A DNA stretch of 9,856 bases from JANMDR01 sp043760555 (GCA_043760555.1 JAYUOW010000255.1:1-9856), one strand, 5' to 3'; counted from the stretch's first letter, positions 1-6,211 are shown. Notes: a model not told the origin generated them from the letters alone. Numbers and translations: made by a program.

Positions 1-80
1 TCTATCCCAGCGACGCCACGAGCGTGCTGGCGTTGTACAACCAACTAGGTGATTTGGCCGCGCAGCTGGTCATTGAGTAA
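1..80 (+). CDS. C-terminal end of an unidentified protein (5' truncated by window)
   Basis: An open frame runs from base 3 to a TAA at 78-80 and gives 25 residues ending NQLGDLAAQLVIE. The rest of the gene lies before the window. The amphipathic Leu/Ala-rich end resembles the last helix of several small periplasmic or lipoprotein families, such as the ABC-transport auxiliary lipoprotein (PqiC) group. That is only a guess from a short tail and no function is assigned. That the frame is real is supported by the strong intrinsic terminator that starts 8 bases after the stop codon. Confidence 0.6.
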   Translation, partial: YPSDATSVLALYNQLGDLAAQLVIE

Positions 81-88
81 CGATTTAT

Positions 89-136
89 AATAGGCTGAAG
101 ACGCCCAAAAATAGGGCGTCTTCAGCCTATTTTATT
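89..136 (+). terminator. Strong intrinsic terminator with an 18-bp perfect stem
   Basis: Bases 89-106 and 114-131 are perfect reverse complements (18 bp) around a 7-base AT-rich loop (AAAAATA, 107-113). The T-rich stretch TATTTTATT follows. It sits 8 bases after the stop codon of the upstream gene and should end its transcript. The arms carry TGAAGACGCCC (96-106) and GGGCGTCTTCA (114-124), the 11-mer that recurs elsewhere in this window. Uptake sequences in Neisseriaceae and Pasteurellaceae are likewise often found as inverted pairs acting as terminators. Confidence 0.9.
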
Positions 137-141
137 GGGTC

Positions 142-167
142 AAAATTTACGCTGCAGGCGTAATTTT
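142..167 (+). repeat. Small inverted repeat after the main terminator
   Basis: TTACGC (147-152) and GCGTAA (158-163) form a 6-bp stem around TGCAG, flanked by AAAAT on the left and TTTT on the right. It could be a second, weaker terminator for the upstream gene or a palindromic protein-binding site. The sequence does not decide between them. Confidence 0.4.
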
Positions 168-175
168 CAGCGCCG

Positions 176-236
176 TTACCGTTCGCGCCCTTAAATTACC
201 ATTCGCGCCATAAAAGCGCCATTCGGGCGCATTAGG
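176..236 (+). promoter_or_regulatory. Three 20-bp tandem repeats resembling AlgR/LytTR operator sites
   Basis: Units start at 176, 196 and 216. The first two match at 17 of 20 positions and share TTACC[G/A]TTCGCGCC. The third is more diverged, with GCCATTCGGGCGC. The cores ACCGTTCGC (178-186), ACCATTCGC (198-206) and GCCATTCGG (218-226) are phased at exactly 20 bp. The first matches 8 of 9 positions of the LytTR target consensus, and ACCGTTCG is the start of the known AlgR box ACCGTTCGTC. LytTR regulators bind direct repeats about two helical turns apart. The operon just downstream encodes a LytTR response regulator, so autoregulation is the likely role. This is inferred from sequence only. 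Confidence 0.55.
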
Positions 237-253
237 CACCGCTTGCATTTGGG

Positions 254-282
254 TATGGTTCAAACTGCGTCCACGTTATAAG
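254..282 (+). promoter_or_regulatory. Candidate promoter of the membrane protein / sensor kinase / regulator operon
   Basis: A good -10 element, TATAAG (277-282), has only a poor -35, TATGGT (254-259), at the ideal 17-base spacing. A weak -35 downstream of regulator-type repeats fits an activator-dependent promoter. The start site would lie about 25 bases before the first ATG. Confidence 0.35.
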
Positions 283-312
283 CGTTGTTAAATTCCTTTT
301 TTGGAGATCACC

Positions 313-567
313 ATGAACCCACTTTCAATTCCTGCCGATTTGCTTAAAGCCCTTACTTTCCCGTTCAAGTTCGTTTTTGTAGTTGGTCTGTGCTACTTCA
401 TCAATTGGATGACTTCTCCCGGCCATTGGTGGGCGCAGTGGGTGGCGTTTGGTATGGGCATCGCGTTGATTTGCGTGTGGGCGCGGGCGTTTAAAATAGT
501 GGCTTTATCGGCTTTGGCTGCGGCCACCACCTACATGGCGTATCGGTTTTTTCAGCGCAGTAAGTGA
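313..567 (+). CDS. Small inner-membrane protein of unknown function (84 aa)
   Basis: The ATG at 313 is preceded by a good ribosome site, GGAGAT (303-308). A TTG further upstream in frame lies before this site and is not needed. The protein is strongly hydrophobic, with likely membrane segments near residues 17-34, 39-57 and 59-79, and it ends in a basic tail, RFFQRSK. No catalytic motif is visible and I do not recognise the family. Its place directly before the histidine kinase gene (45-base gap, same strand, shared upstream regulatory repeats) suggests co-transcription. A role as accessory membrane partner of the kinase is possible but only inferred. A simple membrane protein whose amount the two-component system controls is equally possible. 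Confidence 0.75.
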   Translation: MNPLSIPADLLKALTFPFKFVFVVGLCYFINWMTSPGHWWAQWVAFGMGIALICVWARAFKIVALSALAAATTYMAYRFFQRSK

Positions 568-612
568 TTAAAAAGCGATTTACTTTTTCCAATTGCTCGC
601 AGGATGGTTATC

Positions 613-1854
613 ATGAACGCAAATGTACAAACAACGCCATTTATTCGGTCTAACAAAGCTGCCATGAACGCACCTCGCGAGCCCGTGCAAATTGCGGCGG
701 ATCAAATTGCGGCCGAGTCGGGATCATTCCATCCGTTGGAATTGATTCCGTTTTTTCGGCAGTTTAAGCGTAGCCGTTTGCGCACGTTTTTCTACACCGT
801 CATTTTCAATACCATCATCGCGCTTTTTATAACGCTGATGGCGCTGGTGATTGCAGATATCCGGTCATGGGGTGGATTTTTAAAGGCGATTCAAACTAAC
901 TTTATTATTTCGCAAGCCATTGGCTTCACGTTTGCAGGGGTGATGGTGTTTGCGCGTGGATTTTTTGCGCGCGTCAACCTCATGGGAGCGTGGGCCACTA
1001 TTTTCGCTTATACGGTTGTGGGGTTTGGTGTGGTTCAGGTCGCAATCCTTGGGCTATCGCTTATTCCGAGTAGAGGCGGATTGCGCTCGTGGATGGGGGA
1101 TCCCCAGTGGCTGTTGATTAGTTTGAGTCTGTCGTTTCTCATTTCGCTCATGCTCACATTTTCATGGCGCAGCCGTTTTGCACACCTTACCCGCGAAGCC
1201 GAAATGGCACGCGAACAAGCGCGCGTAAAAGAGGCGCAAAGCTTGGCCGACAACGCCAATCTACGGGCATTGCAGGCACAAATTGAACCGCATTTTTTGT
1301 TCAATACCTTAGCGAATGTAACCGGCTTAATCCATCCGCAGCCTGATAAAGCCAAGCTGATGTTGGAGCAGTTTATCGCCTACTTACGTGCCACATTAGC
1401 GGCCACGCGAGAGCTGACCACCACGCTGGGTAAAGACGTAGAAATGATGCGCAATTTCCTCGCTATTTTGCAGATTCGCATGGGTGATCGTCTCACCGTG
1501 CGTATTGATATTGCGGCCGACGCAGCAAGCTGCCGTATCCCCCCAATGTTGCTCCAACCAATCGTTGAAAACGCCATTAAACACGGGCTAGAGCCAAGCG
1601 TTGAGGGCGGCGAAGTGGCAATTATTGCGCGCTGTGAGGGCGATAATTTAGTCATTACTCTGGCTGACACTGGCATCGGTTTTAGTAAAAGTAGCCAAGC
1701 AAAATCAGGCTCCACCGGCGGCGGCGTAGGCCAAGAAAACGTGCGCGCACGCCTGCTCAGCACCTACGGCGCAGCGGCTACGATGTTGGTTGAAGCCAAT
1801 ACGCCGCACGGTGCAAAAATTATCATGACCATTCCTAAAAATCATCAAATTTAA
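613..1854 (+). CDS. LytS/AlgZ-type sensor histidine kinase
   Basis: This is a membrane-bound histidine kinase of 413 residues that should phosphorylate the response regulator encoded next. The ATG at 613 is preferred over the one at 604 because AGGA (601-604) is correctly placed only for 613. After a soluble N-terminus, four hydrophobic segments lie near residues 57-83, 95-118, 123-148 and 165-185, followed by a charged helical linker. The HisKA_7TM/LytS-type phosphoacceptor motif EPHFLFNTL carries His227. The ATPase domain shows the N box (PIVENAIKHG, Asn320), the G1 box (DTGIGF, Asp352) and the G2 box (GGGVG, 369-373). All key residues are present. There is no recognisable periplasmic sensor domain, so the signal is unknown and is probably sensed within the membrane. 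The kinase stop and regulator start are 17 bases apart, which supports one operon. Similar pairs are called AlgZ/AlgR or YehU/YehT, but equivalence is not shown here. Confidence 0.92.
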   Translation: MNANVQTTPFIRSNKAAMNAPREPVQIAADQIAAESGSFHPLELIPFFRQFKRSRLRTFFYTVIFNTIIALFITLMALVIADIRSWGGFLKAIQTNFIISQAIGFTFAGVMVFARGFFARVNLMGAWATIFAYTVVGFGVVQVAILGLSLIPSRGGLRSWMGDPQWLLISLSLSFLISLMLTFSWRSRFAHLTREAEMAREQARVKEAQSLADNANLRALQAQIEPHFLFNTLANVTGLIHPQPDKAKLMLEQFIAYLRATLAATRELTTTLGKDVEMMRNFLAILQIRMGDRLTVRIDIAADAASCRIPPMLLQPIVENAIKHGLEPSVEGGEVAIIARCEGDNLVITLADTGIGFSKSSQAKSGSTGGGVGQENVRARLLSTYGAAATMLVEANTPHGAKIIMTIPKNHQI

Positions 1855-1871
1855 GCTGAAAGGGTACGCCG

Positions 1872-2657
1872 TTGGCCACTACCACTGCTCCTAAACTTAC
1901 CGCCGTTATTGCTGATGATGAGCAACATTTATCCGAATATTTACGCACCCGTTTAACCGCGCTTTGGCCTGAATTAGCAATAGCGGGCGTGGCGAAAAAC
2001 GGCTTAGAAGCGATTCAATTGATGGACGATTTACTGCCTACCGTTGCCTTCTTAGACATTCGCATGCCTGGCTTAACCGGGCTTGAAGTTGCAGCGCGCG
2101 CGGACGAAAAAATCCACGTGGTGTTCGTGACGGCCTACGATCAATATGCGCTAAATGCGTTTGATACCAACGCGGTAGACTATTTGCTCAAACCCGTTGA
2201 AGACGCCCGATTGACGCGCACCATCGAGAAATTGAAGGCAAAATTATCAGCCAATTCAGCACCCGAAGATGTGTCTGCGCTTATCGGTATGTTGCGCGGT
2301 GCAATACCCGATGCGCGGCGCGTGCCATTGCAAAAAATGCGGTGGATTCGTGCTTCCGTAGGCGACGTGGTGAAGCAAATTGCGGTGAATGACGTGCTGT
2401 ATTTTCAGGCGCAAGATAAGTACGTTAGCGTGTACACCAAAGAAGGTGAATCGCTGATTCGCACGCCGTTAGCGGAACTGCTGGCCGAACTAGATGGTGA
2501 TGAATTTTGGCAAATCCATCGCTCGTCAGTGGTGAATGTGGCCGCAATTTTAAGCAGCACCCGTGATGAAGCGGGGCATACTTTTTTAACCCTGCGCGAC
2601 ATCAAAGCAAAGCTGCAGGTGAGTCGAGCGTATGCCCATCTGTTTAAGCAAATGTGA
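1872..2657 (+). CDS. LytTR-family response regulator, AlgR-like
   Basis: This is a DNA-binding response regulator of 261 residues, partner of the preceding kinase. The start is a TTG at 1872, supported by AAAGGG (1859-1864). Any later in-frame start would remove the conserved acidic pocket. The receiver domain spans about residues 9-125, with Asp15/Asp16, phosphoacceptor Asp62 in FLDIRMPG, Thr87 and Lys107 in LLKPVED. A linker leads to a LytTR DNA-binding domain at about 150-261, with the typical FQAQDKYVSVYT and FWQIHRSSVVN stretches. LytTR proteins usually bind direct repeats, and repeats of that type lie at 176-236 ahead of this operon. The stop codon is only 14 bases from that of the convergent BLUF gene, with no terminator between. 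The receiver coding sequence also contains TGAAGACGCCC (2198-2208), one arm of the repeated element found in this window. Confidence 0.92.
   Translation: MATTTAPKLTAVIADDEQHLSEYLRTRLTALWPELAIAGVAKNGLEAIQLMDDLLPTVAFLDIRMPGLTGLEVAARADEKIHVVFVTAYDQYALNAFDTNAVDYLLKPVEDARLTRTIEKLKAKLSANSAPEDVSALIGMLRGAIPDARRVPLQKMRWIRASVGDVVKQIAVNDVLYFQAQDKYVSVYTKEGESLIRTPLAELLAELDGDEFWQIHRSSVVNVAAILSSTRDEAGHTFLTLRDIKAKLQVSRAYAHLFKQM
2198..2208 (-). repeat. Exact copy of the GGGCGTCTTCA 11-mer (minus orientation) in the response-regulator gene
   Basis: TGAAGACGCCC matches the 11-mer of the terminator exactly on the minus strand. It encodes part of KPVEDAR, where similar residues are common in LytTR regulators. 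The match may therefore be partly dictated by the protein. Confidence 0.4.
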
Positions 2658-2671
2658 GGTACTCGGAGTGT

Positions 2672-3100
2672 TTAAACCCGCTGCCCCATAATATGCGCCG
2701 ACGCCATCAGCTCTTCAAACAACGCTAACGAAGCCTTGCCCGACACGCTGTAAGGATCAAGCGTGGCGGATTCTGAATACTTTAGCAGTAGCGATGGGTT
2801 GATTAAACCAAGATTTACCTGACCCATCGACCAGCCCGAAAAGCGGCGCTCGCTAATTTCTTCATATGACAAAATCACCACATCTTTGTGGCGATTATCG
2901 GACGCAATTCTGTTGTACAACGTGCTTACCGGCAGGCGTCCGCCTTCTAGCACTTGCAAAAAAATATTGCCGCTAAAGCACAGCACGCCGGTCACGCCGG
3001 TTTTGGGATTGTTGGAGCGCGATTTATTCAAAATAGAAGTCAATGAATCTTGATTAACGGCCTCGGTGGCGCGGCTTGCATAGAGTAGACGAACTAACAT
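2672..3100 (-). CDS. BLUF-domain blue-light sensor protein
   Basis: This is a stand-alone flavin-binding photoreceptor of 142 residues with a single BLUF domain (about 1-95) and a C-terminal helical cap. All residues of the BLUF photocycle are present with the spacing of AppA: Tyr7 (LLYAS), Asn31, Gln49 (FLQVLEG), Trp90 and Met92 (SGWSMG). Spacings are Tyr+24, +42, +83 and +85. It should bind FAD non-covalently and signal through Tyr-Gln hydrogen-bond switching. The ATG at 3100 gives the usual BLUF beginning, MLVRLLYASRA. A GTG at 3121 would add seven residues (VLESKPI, its GTG read as Met) and has no clear ribosome site. No output domain is attached, so it probably acts through a partner protein. 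It lies 41 bases downstream of folE on the same strand, most likely as the second gene of that transcript, and converges with the two-component operon. Confidence 0.93.
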   Translation of the reverse strand: MLVRLLYASRATEAVNQDSLTSILNKSRSNNPKTGVTGVLCFSGNIFLQVLEGGRLPVSTLYNRIASDNRHKDVVILSYEEISERRFSGWSMGQVNLGLINPSLLLKYSESATLDPYSVSGKASLALFEELMASAHIMGQRV

Positions 3101-3141
3101 AATCGGTTTGCTTTCTAACACAGGTTGATCTTATTTTTGGC

Positions 3142-3867
3142 TTATTTTTGGTTGTTACCAATCAAGGATAAAAATTCACGTCGCAAATTGGCGTCTTTTA
3201 AAAACGAGCCGCGCATGACGGAATTGATCATCTTCGATTCGCTATCTTTTACGCCCCGCCAGTGCATGCAAAAGTGGTCTGCTTCCATCACCAGCGCTAG
3301 GCCGTCAGGCTTTACTTTTTCGAGCAAATGGTTGGCCAGCATGGTGACCGCTTCTTCCTGAATTTGCGGACGCGACATAATCCAATCGCAAATGCGCGCG
3401 TATTTAGAAAGCCCAATTAAGTTGGAATGCTCGTTAGGCATAATGCCGATCCAAACCTTGCCTAAAATTGGGCAAAAGTGGTGTGAACAGGCGCTGCGCA
3501 CGGTGATGGGGCCTACAATCATGAGCTCATTTAAATGCTCAACATTGGGGAACTCCGTTACTGGCGGCGCCGCATCATAGCGGCCACGGAATACTTCAGT
3601 TAAAAACATTTTGGCAACGCGCTTGCCGGTTTCATTCGTGTTGTGATCGTTTTCGGTATTGATGACAAGGCTTTCGAGCACGCCCTGCATTTTTGCAGCT
3701 ACTTCTTGGCGCAGCGCATCCATTTCGCCCGGTTCAATGAAGGCGGAAATATTGTCGTTAGCGTAAAACCGGTGGTTTGCTGCTACTAGGCGCGAACGAA
3801 TTCGGGCGGATGTTAATTGCGCAGGCGTTGCTTCATCGGACTGAAAAATTTCGGTACGTTTGGTCAT
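3142..3867 (-). CDS. folE: GTP cyclohydrolase I
   Basis: FolE converts GTP to 7,8-dihydroneopterin triphosphate, the first step of tetrahydrofolate and other pterin synthesis. The 241-residue protein carries zinc ligands Cys127 and His130 in SACSHHF and Cys200 in DHFCMHWRG. It also has the conserved blocks NETGKRVAKMF (78-88), GKVWIGIMP and IGLSKYARI (151-159). It is slightly longer than E. coli FolE (222 aa), with the extra residues at the N-terminus. The ATG at 3867 is preceded on the minus strand by AGGAG at a rather long 11-base spacing. The leader holds an interrupted inverted repeat and a possible promoter. Downstream, after 41 bases, lies the BLUF photoreceptor gene. The pairing suggests a light-linked need for folates (photolyase antenna cofactor) or simple co-transcription, and the sequence does not decide this. 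Confidence 0.96.
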   Translation of the reverse strand: MTKRTEIFQSDEATPAQLTSARIRSRLVAANHRFYANDNISAFIEPGEMDALRQEVAAKMQGVLESLVINTENDHNTNETGKRVAKMFLTEVFRGRYDAAPPVTEFPNVEHLNELMIVGPITVRSACSHHFCPILGKVWIGIMPNEHSNLIGLSKYARICDWIMSRPQIQEEAVTMLANHLLEKVKPDGLALVMEADHFCMHWRGVKDSESKMINSVMRGSFLKDANLRREFLSLIGNNQK

Positions 3868-3892
3868 GCTATTTAAGGCTCCTAGAGCTGGA

Positions 3893-3938
3893 AGTTAGCG
3901 TGCGGGAACCATATCCAAAGCACGCTTTGATGCTAACT
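3893..3938 (-). repeat. Interrupted inverted repeat in the folE leader
   Basis: AGTTAGC (3893-3899) pairs with GCTAACT (3932-3938) and GTGC (3900-3903) pairs with GCAC (3920-3923). This gives 11 base pairs broken by an 8-base bulge on one side. The structure overlaps the predicted folE promoter and would lie at the 5' end of its transcript. It does not match any riboswitch I know. It may be an operator or a chance structure. Confidence 0.35.
3908..3936 (-). promoter_or_regulatory. Candidate folE promoter
   Basis: On the minus strand, TTAGCA (3936-3931) and TATGGT (3913-3908) form a plausible -35/-10 pair with exactly 17 bases between them. They lie about 40 bases before the folE start. Both hexamers deviate from consensus, so confidence is modest. 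Confidence 0.35.
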
Positions 3939-3975
3939 GCGAGACCACTGTGAGTCTCTCATTTTGGTGCAATAT

Positions 3976-4359
3976 TTAGTGCAATACCCGTGGTACAAAA
4001 AGGCTAAATTCAGGAATAATCGCTTCAAAACGCGTGCCATCTGCCGCCAACATTTGATAGCTACCGCGCATTGAACCTGCATCCGTCGTTAACTCGGAAC
4101 CGCTAGAATATTCAAAGCACTTGCCGGGTGCTAAATTAGGCTGTTCGCCGATTACGCCCATGCCGCGCACGTCTTGCACTTCGCCCGTGGCGTTGGTAAT
4201 TAGCCAGTGACGGCTCACCACTTTGGCGGCAATTTCACCCACATTGGTAATTCTGACGTTATAGGCGAATACGTAGCGATCATTGTCTTCATCAGAATGG
4301 TCGGCTAAATAGAACGCTTGCGCATCCACTTTTACGGCATATTTTTTATCGCTGTTCAT
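3976..4359 (-). CDS. apaG: ApaG family protein
   Basis: ApaG (Co2+/Mg2+ efflux protein family, DUF525) is a small immunoglobulin/fibronectin-III-like beta-sandwich protein, 127 residues here, the usual length. The conserved run SRHWLITNATGEVQDVRG, the glycine motif GMGVIG (66-71), FEYSSGSEL and GSMRGSYQM are all present. In gammaproteobacteria apaG is linked to cobalt resistance and magnesium efflux; its biochemical role is unclear. The ATG at 4359 has no visible ribosome site. A possible -10 (TAGCAT) ends just six bases before it, so the mRNA might be leaderless. It is divergent from rpe and upstream of folE on the same strand. The apaG-rpe-gph-trp neighbourhood is, to my knowledge, common in Burkholderiales. 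Confidence 0.95.
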   Translation of the reverse strand: MNSDKKYAVKVDAQAFYLADHSDEDNDRYVFAYNVRITNVGEIAAKVVSRHWLITNATGEVQDVRGMGVIGEQPNLAPGKCFEYSSGSELTTDAGSMRGSYQMLAADGTRFEAIIPEFSLFVPRVLH

Positions 4360-4365
4360 AGCGTT

Positions 4366-4395
4366 ATGCTAACACGCCGCATGGGTGCACCACAA
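4366..4395 (-). promoter_or_regulatory. Weak candidate apaG promoter
   Basis: On the minus strand, TTGTGG (4395-4390) and TAGCAT (4371-4366) are separated by 18 bases. Transcription would start at or next to the apaG ATG at 4359, giving a leaderless message. That fits the absence of a ribosome-binding site. Low confidence because TAGCAT is a poor -10. Confidence 0.2.
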
Positions 4396-4414
4396 TCGAG
4401 CCTGCGCTGTGTGC

Positions 4415-4446
4415 GCCCGTAAATGCGTCTCCGCATAGCGTAAAAT
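4415..4446 (+). promoter_or_regulatory. apaG/rpe divergent region: small palindrome and possible rpe -10
   Basis: ATGCG (4423-4427) and CGCAT (4432-4436) form a small perfect hairpin, and TAAAAT (4441-4446) is a good -10 candidate for rpe. I see no convincing -35 at 16-18 bases. The stretch GCCCGTAAATGCGTCTCC (4415-4432) resembles the repeated element in trpC with three bases missing. It may be a degenerate copy or chance. Confidence 0.25.
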
Positions 4447-4477
4447 GCTGTTTTTAGAAATTCAATTGAGTCACATT

Positions 4478-5191
4478 ATGACTACCGCTGCCAACACCTC
4501 TAAATTCAACATCGCCCCTAGCATTTTGTCAGCCGATTTTGCCCGTTTGGGTGAAGAAGTGTCAGATGTCATCGCGGCCGGTGCCGACATCATCCATTTT
4601 GACGTGATGGATAACCATTACGTGCCAAATCTTACCGTGGGCCCGCTGGTGTGCAAGGCAGTGCGCCCCTATGCGATCGATTCACTGGGCGGCAAGCTGC
4701 CCATTGATGTGCATTTGATGGTGAGCCCGGTGGATCGTATCGTGTCTGATTTTGCCCAAGCGGGTGCCGATATTATTAGCTTTCACCCCGAAGCGTCCGG
4801 TCATATTGACCGTACCTTGAGCCTCATTCGGGATTGCGGCTGCAAAGCCGGGCTGGTGTTTAACCCTAGCACGCCCTTACACTACCTTGATTATGTGATG
4901 GATGAGGTAGATTTAATTTTAATTATGTCGGTTAACCCAGGCTTTGGTGGGCAGCAATTTATTGCTTCCGCGCTCACTAAAATTGCGCAGGCTAAAGCCC
5001 GTATTGACGCTTCAGGTCGGTCAATTTTGCTGGAAGTGGATGGCGGTATTAAAGCGGACAATATTGGTGCAGCAGCGCGCGCCGGTGCGGATACATTTGT
5101 AGCGGGTTCAGCCATTTACGGTGCGGGCGGGCGTGCAGCTTACACCACGCGGATTGCCGCGATGCGCGCCGCAATCGCATCCGCAGTTTAA
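4478..5191 (+). CDS. rpe: Ribulose-phosphate 3-epimerase
   Basis: Rpe interconverts D-ribulose 5-phosphate and D-xylulose 5-phosphate in the pentose phosphate and Calvin cycles. The 237-residue TIM barrel has the standard motifs: IAPSILSADFARLGEEV near the start, the metal ligands His40 and catalytic Asp42 in HFDVMDNHYVPNLT, His79 in PIDVHLMV, the loop NPGFGGQQF, the second catalytic Asp188 in EVDGGI, and the phosphate-binding VAGSAIYG. The ATG at 4478 fits the family's usual start. An upstream in-frame ATG at 4445 would add 11 residues and leave no room for a leader. The gph start follows after 18 bases. Its position ahead of gph and trp links carbon-phosphate metabolism, which feeds erythrose-4-phosphate and PRPP to tryptophan synthesis, with the trp genes. 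Confidence 0.96.
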   Translation: MTTAANTSKFNIAPSILSADFARLGEEVSDVIAAGADIIHFDVMDNHYVPNLTVGPLVCKAVRPYAIDSLGGKLPIDVHLMVSPVDRIVSDFAQAGADIISFHPEASGHIDRTLSLIRDCGCKAGLVFNPSTPLHYLDYVMDEVDLILIMSVNPGFGGQQFIASALTKIAQAKARIDASGRSILLEVDGGIKADNIGAAARAGADTFVAGSAIYGAGGRAAYTTRIAAMRAAIASAV

Positions 5192-5209
5192 TTTAAAAGG
5201 TTTTAGCAA

Positions 5210-6211
5210 ATGGCTATTAGCAGTCTTGAATCGTTCGCCGCTAGCGGTAAATTAGTGGAAGCAAAAAGTGTCATTGCGCCGACGAATGTCGCAGAATATA
5301 TGGCTGAAGACGCCATAAATACGGGCGTCTCCAAGGCATTTGTTGACGATGAAGACGATGAAATTGTTGCGTCGCCGCCGGTGGTTGTGGCACCCGTTGC
5401 TAAAAAAGGCAAGCCGCGCGCTAAGCCAAAATACGCGTTTCCCATTCCGATTACTGCGGTGGTGGTAGACCTTGACGGCACCATGATCGATACCGTGGGC
5501 GATATTGCGACGGCGGCAAACCGTATGCGCGCATCGCTTGGTTTTGCGCCGCTGGCTGATGAAGTGATCAAAAATTTTGTGGGCAAAGGCATTCCCAATT
5601 TAGTATCGCAAACGCTGAAAGATGTGGTCGGCGAAGTGGGCGCCACCGCGCTTAAAGTAGCTATTGGCGTATTCGAGCGCCACTACGAGCAATGTGCGAC
5701 CGACACTTTTGTGATTTATCCGGGCGTGCTGGAAGGCTTGAACGCCTTGAAAACAGCGGGTTTCCGCTTGGGCTGCATAACAAATAAAGCTGAAAAATTT
5801 ACGCTGCCAATTTTAGAAAAAGCCGGATTGCTCGGTTTTTTCGAGATCGTTGTCAGCGGCGATACAGTTGCCGAACGTAAACCGCACCCTTTACCCGTGC
5901 TACACGCGGCGGAATTTTTCAATGTACAACCCGCGCAATTGCTCATGATTGGCGACTCACATAACGATGCGAAAGCCGCGCGGGCTGCGGGTTCACCGAC
6001 ATTTATCGTGACCTACGGCTACAACGAAGGCGAGCAATTGCGCGGCTTGGATTGCGATGCGTTTTTGCTCGAACTGCCTGAAGCGCTAAAATTTGTTAAG
6101 CTTACGGCCAGCATGAAAGCAGAAGTTGCGCCAGCGGAAGCTGGTGTAGAAATAGAAAGTGCGCCTGAACCCACCGTAGAAGTACCATCCGCAGCAGAAA
6201 CCCAAACCTAA
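5210..6211 (+). CDS. gph: Phosphoglycolate phosphatase, HAD family, with N- and C-terminal extensions
   Basis: Gph dephosphorylates 2-phosphoglycolate. The HAD core has motif I VVDLDGTMIDT (Asp87 nucleophile, Asp89 acid/base), motif II ITNK, motif III Lys224 (ERKPHP) and motif IV MIGDSHNDAKAA (Asp249, Asp253), with a helical cap between motifs I and II. The usual protein starts a few residues before motif I and is about 220-230 aa long. This one is 333 aa. About 75 extra residues precede the core, including an acidic run, DDEDDE, and then a basic Lys/Pro stretch. A roughly 40-residue Ala/Glu/Pro-rich tail follows it. Both extensions look disordered. The start is ATG 5210, with AAAAGG at 5195-5200 well placed. 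The N-terminal extension contains an inverted pair of the repeated 11-mer (5303-5333). The gene is in the operon rpe-gph-trp. Confidence 0.92.
   Translation: MAISSLESFAASGKLVEAKSVIAPTNVAEYMAEDAINTGVSKAFVDDEDDEIVASPPVVVAPVAKKGKPRAKPKYAFPIPITAVVVDLDGTMIDTVGDIATAANRMRASLGFAPLADEVIKNFVGKGIPNLVSQTLKDVVGEVGATALKVAIGVFERHYEQCATDTFVIYPGVLEGLNALKTAGFRLGCITNKAEKFTLPILEKAGLLGFFEIVVSGDTVAERKPHPLPVLHAAEFFNVQPAQLLMIGDSHNDAKAARAAGSPTFIVTYGYNEGEQLRGLDCDAFLLELPEALKFVKLTASMKAEVAPAEAGVEIESAPEPTVEVPSAAETQT
5303..5333 (+). repeat. Imperfect palindromic copy of the repeated element inside gph
   Basis: GCTGAAGACGCC (5303-5314) and GGGCGTCTCCA (5323-5333) surround the AT-rich centre ATAAATAC. Each arm matches the 11-mer of the terminator at 89-131 at 10 of 11 positions. 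The two arms can pair with each other over about 9 of 10 positions. It lies in the part of gph that encodes the extra N-terminal residues MAEDAINTGVSKA. Confidence 0.55.

Noticed and set aside
3101..3121. GTG start adding seven residues to the BLUF protein
   Set aside because: No ribosome site is seen, and the ATG at 3100 matches the usual BLUF N-terminus exactly.
3185..3200. AAATTGGCGTCTTTTA in folE as a further copy of the repeated element
   Set aside because: It needs a gap plus mismatches to align and codes for a normal folE segment, so chance similarity is sufficient.
3941..3958. GAGAC...GTCTC hairpin between apaG and folE as a terminator
   Set aside because: The stem is only 5 bp and no T-run follows in the minus direction in which apaG is transcribed.
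4445..4477. Upstream ATG for rpe
   Set aside because: The added residues are not part of the family and the ATG overlaps the candidate -10. ATG 4478 fits homologues.
6126..6152. TTGCGC / TAGAAA as an internal trp promoter in gph
   Set aside because: The spacing is only 15 bases and both hexamers are poor. Not supported.
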